A stretch of DNA of 47,066 bases from NCBI GenBank assembly GCA_017856545.1, contig JAFMEV010000003.1, positions 1 through 47,066 of the forward strand. Reading direction: 5' to 3'. This DNA is from Chitinophagaceae bacterium. GTDB lineage: Bacteria; Bacteroidota; Bacteroidia; Chitinophagales; Chitinophagaceae. The notes below the pieces were generated by a model that was not told where the DNA came from, made no database searches, and saw only the letters and a program-made list of their open reading frames with translations. Of the stretch, positions 28,936 to 38,957 are shown in pieces. The stretch's first letter is position 1, and every line of letters begins with the position of its first letter. Made by a program: the position numbers and the translations under genes.

Positions 28936-29949
28936 ATGTCAATAAGAGAGGAACTTAAAAAAAGAATTTTAGTCATTGATGGCGCCATGGGTACCATGGT
29001 ACAGCGTCATAAATTAACTGAAGAAGATTATCGCGGAACACGTTTTGCCAAATGGCATACGGATGTAAAAGGAAATAATGATTTATTGTGTATTACACAA
29101 CCTGATATTATCACAGGTATCCATTTACAATATTTAGAAGCAGGTGCAGATATTATTGAAACCAATACTTTTAGTAGTACTTCCATTGCGATGGCAGATT
29201 ACGATATGCAAGAATTAGCTTATGAGTTAAATGTTGCTGCAGTAAAATGTGTAAGAGAAGCCATTAATCAATACAAAGCAAAACATCCCAATACTACTGA
29301 GAAATATATTGCAGGATCTATTGGACCATTGAATAAAACATTGAGTTTGTCTCCAGATGTAAACAATCCTGGATACAGAGCAGTAACATTTGATGAAGTG
29401 GTTGTTGCTTATACAGAACAGATCAAAGGATTAGATGAAGCAGGCGTAGATGTTTTACTCGTAGAAACTATTTTTGATACACTCAATGCGAAAGCAGCGA
29501 TTTTTGCGATCAAAGAATATTACAGAAAAATAGGTAAGGCAGAATTACCCATCATGATTAGCGGAACGATCACAGATGCTTCAGGAAGAACATTAAGTGG
29601 ACAAACATTAGAAGCATTCTATACCTCGGTAGAACATGCAAAGCCGCTGAGTGTTGGATTAAACTGCGCTTTAGGTGCACAAGAAATGAGATCTCATATT
29701 GAAGAGCTTTCTCAAATTGCTTCATGTTATACATCCGCTTATCCTAATGCTGGATTGCCGAATGCAATGGGACAATACGACGAAGCACCTCACCAAACAG
29801 GACATTTTATTGAAGAATGGGCAAAGAATAAATTTGTAAACATAGTGGGCGGATGTTGTGGTACAACACCTGATCATATCAAACAAATGGCAGACAATGT
29901 TAGAAATCTAACACCAAGAAGCCTTCCTATTCTTGATACAACAATATAA
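28936..29949 (+). CDS. metH: Methionine synthase N-terminal homocysteine-binding module, separate polypeptide
   Basis: RILVIDGAMGTMVQRHKLTEEDYRG; AGADIIETNTFSSTSIAMADY; VGLNCALGA; IVGGCCGTTPDHIKQMA. Confidence 0.93.
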   Translation: MSIREELKKRILVIDGAMGTMVQRHKLTEEDYRGTRFAKWHTDVKGNNDLLCITQPDIITGIHLQYLEAGADIIETNTFSSTSIAMADYDMQELAYELNVAAVKCVREAINQYKAKHPNTTEKYIAGSIGPLNKTLSLSPDVNNPGYRAVTFDEVVVAYTEQIKGLDEAGVDVLLVETIFDTLNAKAAIFAIKEYYRKIGKAELPIMISGTITDASGRTLSGQTLEAFYTSVEHAKPLSVGLNCALGAQEMRSHIEELSQIASCYTSAYPNAGLPNAMGQYDEAPHQTGHFIEEWAKNKFVNIVGGCCGTTPDHIKQMADNVRNLTPRSLPILDTTI

Positions 29950-30021
29950 TATTATGAGCGAAACGATACATATAAATGAGCTTTGTAAAAGCGAATTCAA
30001 TATGTCAATTTAAAAAACTTT

Positions 30022-32745
30022 ATGATTCATATTAAACCTTATTTAAGACTTGCTGGATTAGAACCTTTGGTGATTCGTCCAGAAACCAATTTTGTGAATG
30101 TGGGAGAAAGAACCAATGTAACTGGTTCAAAAAAATTCGCAAGATTGATTAAAGAAAATAAATACGAAGAAGCTTTATCTGTTGCTCGTCAACAAGTAGA
30201 AAGTGGTGCGCAGATTATTGATGTAAATATGGATGATGCCTTATTAGAAGGCGTGAAAGCCATGACTACTTATTTGAATTTATTACAAAGTGAACCAGAT
30301 ATTGCGCGTATTCCAGTAATGATTGATAGCTCTAAATTTGAGATCATTGAAGCAGGTTTAAAATGTGTACAAGGAAAGTGTATTGTGAATTCTATCTCCA
30401 TGAAAGAAGGAGAAGAAAAGTTTATAGAACAAGCACATATTTGCAAAGCCTATGGAGCAGCAGTGATTGTAATGGCTTTTGATGAAGTAGGACAAGCTGA
30501 TACGAAGGATCGTAAGGTGGAAATTTGTGAAAGAGCTTATAAGATATTGGTTGAAAAAGTAGGATTTGATCCTCAAGATATTATTTTTGATCCCAACATT
30601 TTTGCAGTAGCTACAGGTATAGAAGAGCACAATAACTATGCAGTAGATTTTATTGAAGCTACTAAAATCATCAAGCAAAAAATGCCTTTGGCAAAAGTAA
30701 GTGGTGGTGTATCGAATGTCTCTTTCTCTTTTAGAGGGAATGAAGCAGTAAGAGAAGCTATCCATGCAGTATTCTTATACCATGCGGTGAATGCTGGTAT
30801 GGATATGGGAATTGTGAATGCAGGTCAGTTAGCAGTATATGATGAAATTGATCCAGTATTAAGAAATCTTTGTGAAGATGTTATCTTAAATAAAAACAAC
30901 GATAATAACCAAGCAACAGAAGCCTTAATTCAATATGCAGATAATTTAAAAGCAAGTGGTGAAAATGGAGGACAATCTTCTGAAGAAGCTAATAAAATTA
31001 AATTAGCCTGGAGAAACGATACGGTAGAAAAGCGATTAGCGCATTCATTGATTAATGGTATTACAGACTTTATTGATGAAGATACAGAAGAAGCAAGATT
31101 ACAATATAGTGCTCCATTAGAAGTGATAGAAGGCCCATTGATGGCAGGAATGAACCAAGTAGGTGATTTATTTGGTGCTGGTAAAATGTTTTTACCACAA
31201 GTTGTGAAGAGTGCTCGTGTGATGAAAAAGAGTGTAGCTGTATTAACTCCCTATATCGAAGCAGAAAAAGAAAGAATCAAATTAGCCTCTGCATCACCAA
31301 ATGGTGCAACCAAAGGACCTGCTAAAATTTTATTGGCAACCGTAAAAGGAGATGTACATGATATTGGTAAAAATATTGTGGGTGTAGTATTAGGATGTAA
31401 TGGTTATGAAATTATAGATATTGGTGTAATGGTGCCTGCTGATAAAATTTTAGCAGAAGCAGAAAAGCATCAGGTAGATATTATTGGATTAAGTGGCTTG
31501 ATCACTCCATCATTAGACGAGATGGTACATATCGCCAAAGAGATGAAGAGAAGAGGGATGAATATTCCTTTAATGATTGGAGGGGCGACTACTTCAAGAA
31601 TGCATACTGCTGTAAAGATTGCTCCGGAATATGATAATGGTGTTATACATGTATTGGATGCCTCAAGAAGTGTAACGGTTGCAGGATCTTTATTAAATAA
31701 GGATCAAAAGAAAACATTCCTAGCAGAATTAGATACTACTTATAATCAACTGAAATCAGACTTTGACAATAAGAAAACAGTAAAACAAAGTCTTCCTTAC
31801 AAAGAGGCTTTACAAAATAAAGTAAGTATTGATTGGAGTAATTTCAAAGTAACTGCTCCTAGTTTTACAGGAAATAAAGCGATTGCGATTGAAGATTTAT
31901 CCGTATTAGTACCTTATATAGATTGGAAACCTTTCTTTATTGCTTGGGAACTACACGGAAACTTCCCAGCTATTTTAACAGATGAAAAAGTAGGTGAAGT
32001 TGCTAGTAAATTATACCAAGATGCTACTGCCCTTTTAAATACTATTATTCAAGAAAAGTGGTTGACTGCAAAAGGTGCTATTGGATTTTGGCCAGCAGCT
32101 GCAAAAGAAGATGATGTGATCTTAAATGATAATGGTAAAGAAGTCTCTTTACATTTCTTAAGACAACAATCTAAAAAAGCAGCAGGTCAACCTAATTTCT
32201 CTTTAGCTGACTTTATTTGTCCAGCATCAGAAAACAAAGAAGATTATTTGGGTGCATTTGCAGTAACCATTCATGGTATTGAAAAACATATCAAAGCTTT
32301 TGAAGCCAATCACGATGATTACAATAAAATTATCTTACAAGCATTAGCTGATAGATTAGCAGAAGCATTTGCAGAATACTTACATGCGCAAACCAGAACA
32401 GAATACTGGGGCTATGCAAAAGAAGAGCAATTGGACAATGATGCATTAATTAAAGAAGAGTATGTAGGTATTAGACCTGCTCCAGGTTATCCAGCTTGTC
32501 CAGATCATACAGAAAAGTATACCTTATTTGATTTATTGAATGGTCAAGAACATACTGGCATTAGCTTGACAGAAAGTTTAGCGATGTACCCAGCATCAAG
32601 TGTTTGTGGTTGGTACTTTGCACATCCTCAAAGTCAGTATTTTGGATTAGGTAAAATTCAACAAGACCAAGTAGAAGATTATTCAAAAAGAAAAGATAAA
32701 TCTTTAGAATATATCACTAGATGGTTGCAACCTGTGATTGAATAA
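30022..32745 (+). CDS. metH: Methionine synthase C-terminal modules (pterin-binding, cobalamin-binding, AdoMet activation)
   Basis: [52 protein letters not shown] (B12-binding DxHxxG); [39 protein letters not shown]. Confidence 0.97.
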   Translation: MIHIKPYLRLAGLEPLVIRPETNFVNVGERTNVTGSKKFARLIKENKYEEALSVARQQVESGAQIIDVNMDDALLEGVKAMTTYLNLLQSEPDIARIPVMIDSSKFEIIEAGLKCVQGKCIVNSISMKEGEEKFIEQAHICKAYGAAVIVMAFDEVGQADTKDRKVEICERAYKILVEKVGFDPQDIIFDPNIFAVATGIEEHNNYAVDFIEATKIIKQKMPLAKVSGGVSNVSFSFRGNEAVREAIHAVFLYHAVNAGMDMGIVNAGQLAVYDEIDPVLRNLCEDVILNKNNDNNQATEALIQYADNLKASGENGGQSSEEANKIKLAWRNDTVEKRLAHSLINGITDFIDEDTEEARLQYSAPLEVIEGPLMAGMNQVGDLFGAGKMFLPQVVKSARVMKKSVAVLTPYIEAEKERIKLASASPNGATKGPAKILLATVKGDVHDIGKNIVGVVLGCNGYEIIDIGVMVPADKILAEAEKHQVDIIGLSGLITPSLDEMVHIAKEMKRRGMNIPLMIGGATTSRMHTAVKIAPEYDNGVIHVLDASRSVTVAGSLLNKDQKKTFLAELDTTYNQLKSDFDNKKTVKQSLPYKEALQNKVSIDWSNFKVTAPSFTGNKAIAIEDLSVLVPYIDWKPFFIAWELHGNFPAILTDEKVGEVASKLYQDATALLNTIIQEKWLTAKGAIGFWPAAAKEDDVILNDNGKEVSLHFLRQQSKKAAGQPNFSLADFICPASENKEDYLGAFAVTIHGIEKHIKAFEANHDDYNKIILQALADRLAEAFAEYLHAQTRTEYWGYAKEEQLDNDALIKEEYVGIRPAPGYPACPDHTEKYTLFDLLNGQEHTGISLTESLAMYPASSVCGWYFAHPQSQYFGLGKIQQDQVEDYSKRKDKSLEYITRWLQPVIE

Positions 32746-32746
32746 T

Positions 32747-33484
32747 TTATACTTTTTCGAATAACCACCACAAGCGTTTACGAGGGGTTACTTTGTAATT
32801 GGTTCTAACATAAGAACTAATATGATTAATGGCCTCTTCCACACTATCTGTAAATAATACAAATTTCTTGTCTTCAGGAGAGATGGTTCCTGCTTGAATC
32901 ATGTGATCCATCCAGTGTTGGAAAGGTTGATAATAGGAACGACCCATCACCACAATGGGAAAATCATTAATCACTTTTGTTTGCGCCAAGGTTAAGGTTT
33001 CGAAAAATTCATCTTGGGTGCCAAATCCACCAGGCATAATGATAAAAGCGTAAGAATATTTTACCAATAAAACTTTTCTGATAAAAAAGAAATTAAACGT
33101 AATACTGGTTTGAACATAAGGGTTAGGCGTTTGTTCAAAAGGCAACTTAATATTACAACCAACCGATTTCCCACCTGCTTCAAAAGCACCTCTGTTAGCA
33201 GCTTCCATGATTCCAGGACCTCCGCCGGTCATCGTAACCATGCCCAATTCTGCAATTCGTTTACCAATCTCTCTTGCCTGCTTATAATAGATATGATCCT
33301 CATTAAATCTAGCAGATCCAAATACCGTCACACAAGGTCCAACGAAATGTAGGGCTCTAAATCCTTTTATAAATTCAAAGAAGATTTGTAATGCAAATTT
33401 AAATTCATTTATCCTGGGCTTAGGGCCTTCCAATTGAAAACCTGAATAGGCTGGTATAATTTTCTTCTTCTTCGGTTGATTCAT
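32747..33484 (-). CDS. LOG family protein (TIGR00730-type Rossmann fold)
   Basis: VTVFGSARFNEDHIYYKQAREIGKRIAELGMVTMTGGGPGIMEAANRGAFEAGGKSVGCNI; IIMPGGFGTQDEFFETLTLAQT. Confidence 0.93.
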   Translation of the reverse strand: MNQPKKKKIIPAYSGFQLEGPKPRINEFKFALQIFFEFIKGFRALHFVGPCVTVFGSARFNEDHIYYKQAREIGKRIAELGMVTMTGGGPGIMEAANRGAFEAGGKSVGCNIKLPFEQTPNPYVQTSITFNFFFIRKVLLVKYSYAFIIMPGGFGTQDEFFETLTLAQTKVINDFPIVVMGRSYYQPFQHWMDHMIQAGTISPEDKKFVLFTDSVEEAINHISSYVRTNYKVTPRKRLWWLFEKV

Positions 33485-33558
33485 ATATTGAAGTTAAATA
33501 AATAATCTATAGAGAAGCTTAAAATAGTTAATTTTGATATAGAAATTGAAGCCCATTT

Positions 33559-34944
33559 ATGAAACTACGCATACCCGGTATATTTCTTTTTTTAAGTATT
33601 CTGATCAGCGAATTTACATTTGCGCAAACACCCGTTGTACTTGAACAAATACAAAGCTATTCCTATATTTTACCCAATGCAGATTATTGGAAATTAGATA
33701 AAAAAGCTGCCTTACAAATAAGAGATGCATTAGAACAAAATTTATTCAAATCCATGTCTTTAAAATTGAATAAAGATTTTCCCACAAATACGGTAGCACT
33801 AACAAAGTTTAATCAACTAGGTAAAATTCAAATCAATTGGGAACAAACAGCCTCTATTCCATTGCACGCATATGTTGAGTTATATGAACTAGATCCAAGC
33901 ATTGCATTTAAAAACAACCTCATTGATATAGCTGATAGCAAAAAAGACAGTATTAATTCAGTTTGGTTCATTACATGTTCAATTATCAATCAAGAAAGAC
34001 AAGTAGTCTTCAAAAAAACATTGTTGATGAGTATTCAACCTCAAACGACTATTGGCATTGGATACCCAACCATATATACTTTGAGCAGTCCATCTAATTT
34101 GATAAAAGCAATAGCAAAAGGAATTGAACAAATCAACCCAAGTTTTGATGATTTAAGTTATACGGAAGCAAAAGCACCTAGCTTATATACGGTTGACAAT
34201 ATATGGATGCCCTATGTGCATCAAACACCTAGAACCTTGATAGATACTACCAGAGGTTTTATCGCGTTTTCTAGAAATAATTTACGTCAAATTTTAAGAG
34301 TACCCACTGCAGCTATGCAGAAAATCAATACCAATGCTACGGAATTAAATAATCCTTATGGTACCTTATTGACAAATTTAAGAGCAAGCAAATGGAATAA
34401 GAGTAAAGAGCTATATCAAATTGAGCAACCATTAAGAGATGTAAAAAATAATATCGATTATAGTATCTCCTCTTTTTTAGTATTTAATCCATACGCTGGT
34501 AATGAAATGAATCCAGCAAATCCAATTAGCTTTTTAAATGATAGTTTGAATAAAATATTTATAGGTCAGGAACTCATTGGCAATTTTAGCGTTGCAGAAA
34601 ATGTGCTACAATTGGATGCATGGATAGATCCAAATGAATTATACAATGGCTATGACTCTACAGAAAAAATTATACTAAATACTTCTTATAAAAAACAAAA
34701 TATTGTTGCCAATAAACAAATTAAAGGCATCTATAAAAATAGTCCATTTTTAATTTTGATCAATTACGATGCTAATATCAAAACTATTTTTGTAGACCAG
34801 CAATTGGCACTAGTAGTATATGGAGATAAAATGCCATCCCATATGGTGATCGCACAAAATAATTTATCTGACTCGTTTTTAAATTTTATGTTATTACTAT
34901 CCTACTCTGAACTTTTCCAAATGCCCAAATCAACAGAAGAATAA
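33559..34944 (+). CDS. Exported hypothetical protein
   Basis: Signal peptide (LFLSILISEFTFAQ); no recognised domain; translationally coupled to xth. Confidence 0.7.
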   Translation: MKLRIPGIFLFLSILISEFTFAQTPVVLEQIQSYSYILPNADYWKLDKKAALQIRDALEQNLFKSMSLKLNKDFPTNTVALTKFNQLGKIQINWEQTASIPLHAYVELYELDPSIAFKNNLIDIADSKKDSINSVWFITCSIINQERQVVFKKTLLMSIQPQTTIGIGYPTIYTLSSPSNLIKAIAKGIEQINPSFDDLSYTEAKAPSLYTVDNIWMPYVHQTPRTLIDTTRGFIAFSRNNLRQILRVPTAAMQKINTNATELNNPYGTLLTNLRASKWNKSKELYQIEQPLRDVKNNIDYSISSFLVFNPYAGNEMNPANPISFLNDSLNKIFIGQELIGNFSVAENVLQLDAWIDPNELYNGYDSTEKIILNTSYKKQNIVANKQIKGIYKNSPFLILINYDANIKTIFVDQQLALVVYGDKMPSHMVIAQNNLSDSFLNFMLLLSYSELFQMPKSTEE

Positions 34945-35714
34945 TGCAGATTATAAGTTATAATGTAAATGGCATAAGAGCTGCTATAAAAAAAGGATTG
35001 ATAGAATGGTTAGAAGCTGCAGCAGTGGATGTATTGTGTGTGCAAGAGACAAAAGCTAGTCCAGCCGATATTGACATCAGTATCTTTACTTCTTTAGGTT
35101 ATCATGTAGCTTGGTACCCCGCTCAAAAAAAAGGATATAGTGGTGTGGCCATCTTTAGTAAAAAAAAGCCAGACCAAATTGTATATGGAAATGGATTTGA
35201 AATGAGTGATGCAGAAGGAAGAGTGGTTAGAGTGGATATAGGCGATCTAACTATTGTAAATGCCTATTTCCCTTCAGGAACAAGTGGTGATGAAAGACAA
35301 GCATATAAATACCAATGGCTAAAAGAATTTTCTCAATATATTGAAGCATTAAAAAAAGAAAGGCCAGAAATTGTGGTTGCTGGTGATTATAATATTGCTC
35401 ATAAAGAAATAGACATACACGATCCTAAAGGAAATAAAAAATCATCTGGATTCTTACCAGAAGAAAGAGCATGGATGGACCAGTTTTTAGCAAGTGGCTG
35501 GGTAGATAGTTTTAGAGTGATACATCCAGAAGCAACTGGTGCATACAGTTGGTGGAGTCAAAGGTTTCCATCTGTTCGATTAAATAACAAGGGCTGGAGG
35601 ATAGATTATTTATGTACTACAGAAACCCTTGCAAAAAAAATTAAAAACGCTACTATCTTGCCTGAGGTAAAACATAGTGATCATTGTCCTATCTTAGTAG
35701 CGTTAAAAAAATAA
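34944..35714 (+). CDS. xth: Exodeoxyribonuclease III / AP endonuclease
   Basis: MQIISYNVNGIRAAIKKG; DVLCVQETKAS; VVAGDYNIAHKEIDIHDPKGNKKSSGFLPEERAWMDQFL; HSDHCPI. Confidence 0.96.
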   Translation: MQIISYNVNGIRAAIKKGLIEWLEAAAVDVLCVQETKASPADIDISIFTSLGYHVAWYPAQKKGYSGVAIFSKKKPDQIVYGNGFEMSDAEGRVVRVDIGDLTIVNAYFPSGTSGDERQAYKYQWLKEFSQYIEALKKERPEIVVAGDYNIAHKEIDIHDPKGNKKSSGFLPEERAWMDQFLASGWVDSFRVIHPEATGAYSWWSQRFPSVRLNNKGWRIDYLCTTETLAKKIKNATILPEVKHSDHCPILVALKK

Positions 35715-35716
35715 AC

Positions 35717-36019
35717 ATGTCCGTTTGTAATATTAGTTTTCAAATTGAGCCAAGTTCTGAAATCATTTGGAAGGCATGGATGCAAGAACAATTTATACCA
35801 GCTTGCATGCAGACGAATTGTTTTACTGAATTTCGTTTTTACGAATTAGAAGTAGAGCCTACTCAGGCACCCACTTATACACTTCAATTATTTGCAACAT
35901 CTAAAGAAATCATGGAGCAGTATCGTGGCAAACACGCAGCAGACCTACTTTACAAGCTACACCACACTTGGGGTGAGCAATGCTTTCATTTTAGCAGTTT
36001 TATGCAAATTGTGAATTGA
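35717..36019 (+). CDS. DUF4286-like small protein
   Basis: Complete ORF MSVCNISFQIEPSSEIIWKAWMQEQFIPACMQT; family recalled from this motif, not searched. Confidence 0.65.
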   Translation: MSVCNISFQIEPSSEIIWKAWMQEQFIPACMQTNCFTEFRFYELEVEPTQAPTYTLQLFATSKEIMEQYRGKHAADLLYKLHHTWGEQCFHFSSFMQIVN

Positions 36020-36048
36020 TTGTGGATAGATAATCCTTTGAAATCCTT

Positions 36049-36180
36049 TATAGGCCTATATTTCAGCAAATATTGGCTGAAACTCAACAAAATCAAGGGT
36101 TTACACAATGCAAGATTCCTATGTATCTTTCTAAGATAGGGGTAGTTTCCCATGAAAACCTTACTATTTAAGGGTTTTGG
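36049..36180 (+). other. Structured intergenic region upstream of HU
   Basis: TATAGGCCTATA palindrome (36049-36060), TTTCAGC/GCTGAAA (36061-36082), TATCTT/AAGATA (36124-36138), AAAACCTT/AAGGGTTTT (36155-36178). Confidence 0.35.
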
Positions 36181-36237
36181 TGGAAAAATAAAAACAAAAA
36201 TTTATCCCTAAATATTTTTTCGTTTCATAAAACCCAA

Positions 36238-36245
36238 TAAATTTG
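36238..36245 (+). promoter_or_regulatory. Putative -7 element TAAATTTG for HU
   Basis: TAnnTTTG match 33 bp before the HU ATG. Confidence 0.45.
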
Positions 36246-36277
36246 TTCTATCGTTTAAAACTATAAAAAACACATCT

Positions 36278-36547
36278 ATGAACAAAGCAGAATTAATCGC
36301 ACACATCGCGGACAGCGCTGATTTACCAAAAACATCAGCAAACGCAGCTTTAGATGCTTTCATCGAAGCAGTAACTAAATCTTTGAAAAAAGGTGATAAA
36401 GTAACTTTAGTAGGTTTTGGTACTTTCTCAGTAACAAAGCGTGCTGCTAGAACTGGTCGTAACCCACAAACTGGTGCTACAATCAAGATCAAAGCTAAGA
36501 AAGTTGCAAAATTCAAGGCTGGTAAAGAATTAAGCGCGAAATTATAG
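36278..36547 (+). CDS. HU family DNA-binding protein
   Basis: [85 protein letters not shown]. Confidence 0.97.
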   Translation: MNKAELIAHIADSADLPKTSANAALDAFIEAVTKSLKKGDKVTLVGFGTFSVTKRAARTGRNPQTGATIKIKAKKVAKFKAGKELSAKL

Positions 36548-36569
36548 TCGTAAAAAACTAATTTGAAAT

Positions 36570-36607
36570 AAAACCCCTTGGATATCCATATATTCAAGGG
36601 GTTTTTT
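36570..36607 (+). terminator. Intrinsic terminator after HU
   Basis: AAAACCCCTTG…CAAGGGGTTTTTTT stem plus T tract. Confidence 0.9.
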
Positions 36608-36648
36608 TATTTTTGCAGTCAAATCATTCATTTAAAACAATTATCAAA

Positions 36649-36798
36649 ATGGGAAGAGGAGATAAAAAAACAGCAAAAGGTAAAAGATTCATGGGATCTT
36701 TCGGTGTAAGCAGACCACACAAAACAGCTACAACCGCTCCAAAAGCAGCAGCAGCTCCTGCAGCACCTGCAAAAAAAGCAACTAAAGCAAAAGCTTAA
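36649..36798 (+). CDS. 30S ribosomal protein THX (bTHX)
   Basis: MGRGDKKTAKGKRFMGSFGVSRPHK followed by an Ala/Lys-rich tail. Confidence 0.88.
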   Translation: MGRGDKKTAKGKRFMGSFGVSRPHKTATTAPKAAAAPAAPAKKATKAKA

Positions 36799-36812
36799 AG
36801 GCGTATAAAGAT

Positions 36813-36835
36813 CCCCGAAAGCTCGGGGTTTTTTT
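36813..36835 (+). terminator. Intrinsic terminator after bTHX gene
   Basis: CCCCGA-AAGC-TCGGGG followed by TTTTTTT. Confidence 0.9.
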
Positions 36836-36859
36836 ATACCTTATTTCATACCTATTGTC

Positions 36860-37078
36860 ATGAAAAAAATTGTCAAAATACTTGTCTTCACTGTGCCATT
36901 TATATTCAATGGCCTGATAAGCTATGCGCAATGTTCTATCTGTACTAAAACTGCAAGTCAGATTGGTGAAGAAGCCGGCAGAGGATTCAATGCTGGTATA
37001 TTATATTTAGCAGCCATGCCATTTGGCATCATGGGCTATATCGCATTTAGATGGTGGAAAAGCGAGCAACAAAAATAG
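36860..37078 (+). CDS. Small membrane protein with CSIC motif, 72 aa
   Basis: Signal-like N-terminus, CSICTKTASQIGEEAGRGFNAGILYLAAMPFGIMGYIAFRWW; one further TM segment. Confidence 0.7.
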   Translation: MKKIVKILVFTVPFIFNGLISYAQCSICTKTASQIGEEAGRGFNAGILYLAAMPFGIMGYIAFRWWKSEQQK

Positions 37079-37081
37079 TCG

Positions 37082-37978
37082 CTAGTAATACTGTTTCGCA
37101 AATTCAAAAATATTGAAAGAAGATGTTTGCATTGCTTTTGCAAGCTCAGTTTCTATTGTTGCATAATCTAATTGTTGCATCTTTTTTGCAACGATTAATT
37201 GCATTGTCTTTGATAGCATCAATCTTTGTTTGGAACTTTGTTGATGTGCGATAGTTTGATGATGTTGAATAGCTTTAACCAATTCCCCAATACCTTCTTT
37301 TTGAGAAGCGATGGTTTGTACTACAGAAGTTTCAGTAGCATGATTTTCTAAAAGCATCTGTTGAATATGCGCTGTAAATGCATTGGCATCTGGTCTATCA
37401 GATTTGTTCACTACAAAAATATTGGCCACTTCCATCAAGCCAGATTTCATCATTTGAATATCATCCCCTGCTTCAGGTACCAATACCACCAAAGTAGTAT
37501 CTGCTAAAGCGGCTACTTCCACTTCTGATTGTCCCACACCCACTGTTTCCAAAATGATCATATCAAAACCAGCGCATTGTAATAATGTAGTGAGTTCAAT
37601 AGTAGTGCTATTCAACCCACCTAAATGACCTCTAGAAGCTAATGATCTAATAAAAACCTGCGGATGTAAATACCATTCTCTCATTCTAATTCTGTCTCCT
37701 AAAATAGCCCCTTGATGAAAAGGGGAAGAAGGGTCAACAGAAAGCACTGCAATACGTTTGCCTGCTTCTATCCACTCTTGTATCAATGCTGCAATTAAAG
37801 TGCTTTTACCAGCGCCTGGAGGGCCTGTAATGCCTATAATTGGAATAGCTGAAGGTCTAAGGCTTTCCAAAAACTGCGTTGCATCATTCGCATTATTTTC
37901 AATAGCAGAAATCGCTTTTGCAAGGGTTAAAAAATTACCCGACTGCACTCCATTTTTGATTGATTCAATTTCTAGCAT
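37082..37978 (-). CDS. meaB: Methylmalonyl-CoA mutase-associated GTPase MeaB (ArgK family)
   Basis: IIGITGPPGAGKSTLIAALIQEW; AVLSVDPSSPFHQGAILGDRIRM; FDMIILETVGVGQSEVEVA. Confidence 0.94.
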   Translation of the reverse strand: MLEIESIKNGVQSGNFLTLAKAISAIENNANDATQFLESLRPSAIPIIGITGPPGAGKSTLIAALIQEWIEAGKRIAVLSVDPSSPFHQGAILGDRIRMREWYLHPQVFIRSLASRGHLGGLNSTTIELTTLLQCAGFDMIILETVGVGQSEVEVAALADTTLVVLVPEAGDDIQMMKSGLMEVANIFVVNKSDRPDANAFTAHIQQMLLENHATETSVVQTIASQKEGIGELVKAIQHHQTIAHQQSSKQRLMLSKTMQLIVAKKMQQLDYATIETELAKAMQTSSFNIFEFAKQYY

Positions 37979-37982
37979 ATCG

Positions 37983-38882
37983 TTATTTAATCAAATGATA
38001 ATTTTTATACTCCCCCAATTTAAATCCTAAAAAGTCTTCAATAGGTTGCAAGTATTTATCTTTCTTGTGCCAAACAGACAATTCTTTTTTATAGCTATAC
38101 TCCCAATCTTGCGCTGCCACTTTTGCATGCATAATTTTTGGATGCGTTCCATTAAAAGGAATGGTTCTATCCACAGAATGCATATGGAAATCATGGCTCG
38201 CTAATTTTTTTTCTAAAGCTTCAGGACTAGTATAATAAGATTGGAACATGGCTACTTTCTTTGCATAAGCATCTGGAGATCTAATACCTGTGTAATGATA
38301 CACGGTAGCGTCTAATTTTTTCACGCGCAGTTTCTCTCCTTTTTCAGTACCATTTTCATAGGCCTCAAAAGATTGATATTTCCTAAAACCTTGAGAATCT
38401 CTATAGGATCTTACACCAATATGGTTTCTAAAAATTCTGATTTCAAAATTATGTACTCTTCTCGTATTTCTAATATGATCGTACCCGCCCCAAAAATGCA
38501 CGAATGGCAAAATAAAACCATCTACTCTTTTGTCCTCATGATGCAATTCAATTTGAGCTTGAATAAGTTCCAAATCATTTTCATGAAATACTTCGTCCGA
38601 TTGAATATGCAAACACCAATCTGCTTTTACCTGATCCAATGCAATATTTGCTTGTTGAGCAAATACTTTACCTCCCTCTCTCAATTCCATATTCCAAACC
38701 GTATCAATAATTTTGATTTTAGGTGAGTTTAAATCCACAATCGCTTCTCTTGTACCATCATTTGAATCCCCCACCGCTACAATCATTTCATCACAAATGG
38801 GAAGAACAGATTGTATGGATTCCAAGAAAGGAACGCCATAGTCAAATCCATTTCTAACATACGTGAATCCAGCTAATTTCAT
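37983..38882 (-). CDS. Glycosyltransferase family 2-like protein
   Basis: FLESIQSVLPICDEMIVAVGDSNDGTREAI…ADWCLHIQSDEVFHENDL. Confidence 0.82.
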   Translation of the reverse strand: MKLAGFTYVRNGFDYGVPFLESIQSVLPICDEMIVAVGDSNDGTREAIVDLNSPKIKIIDTVWNMELREGGKVFAQQANIALDQVKADWCLHIQSDEVFHENDLELIQAQIELHHEDKRVDGFILPFVHFWGGYDHIRNTRRVHNFEIRIFRNHIGVRSYRDSQGFRKYQSFEAYENGTEKGEKLRVKKLDATVYHYTGIRSPDAYAKKVAMFQSYYTSPEALEKKLASHDFHMHSVDRTIPFNGTHPKIMHAKVAAQDWEYSYKKELSVWHKKDKYLQPIEDFLGFKLGEYKNYHLIK

Positions 38883-38957
38883 GAAGGGGATGTTTTAAAG
38901 TTCAAATAACCGAAATCTTTTGCAAAAAGCCATTAATTTTGAAGTTCAAGTAAGAAT

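Noticed and set aside
29940-30025. metH as a pseudogene or frameshifted gene
   Set aside because: Both halves are intact domain units in the same frame with several stops between, and each begins with a usable ATG; a split metH is known in the phylum.
30358-30765. 135-aa antisense ORF inside metH
   Set aside because: Low-quality composition and opposite a strongly conserved coding region; typical spurious antisense ORF of AT-rich DNA.
36020-36110. Possible DnaA boxes (TGTGGATAG, GTTTACACA) suggesting an origin
   Set aside because: Each deviates from TTWTNCACA at one position, only two are present, and there is no origin-associated gene context or strand switch.
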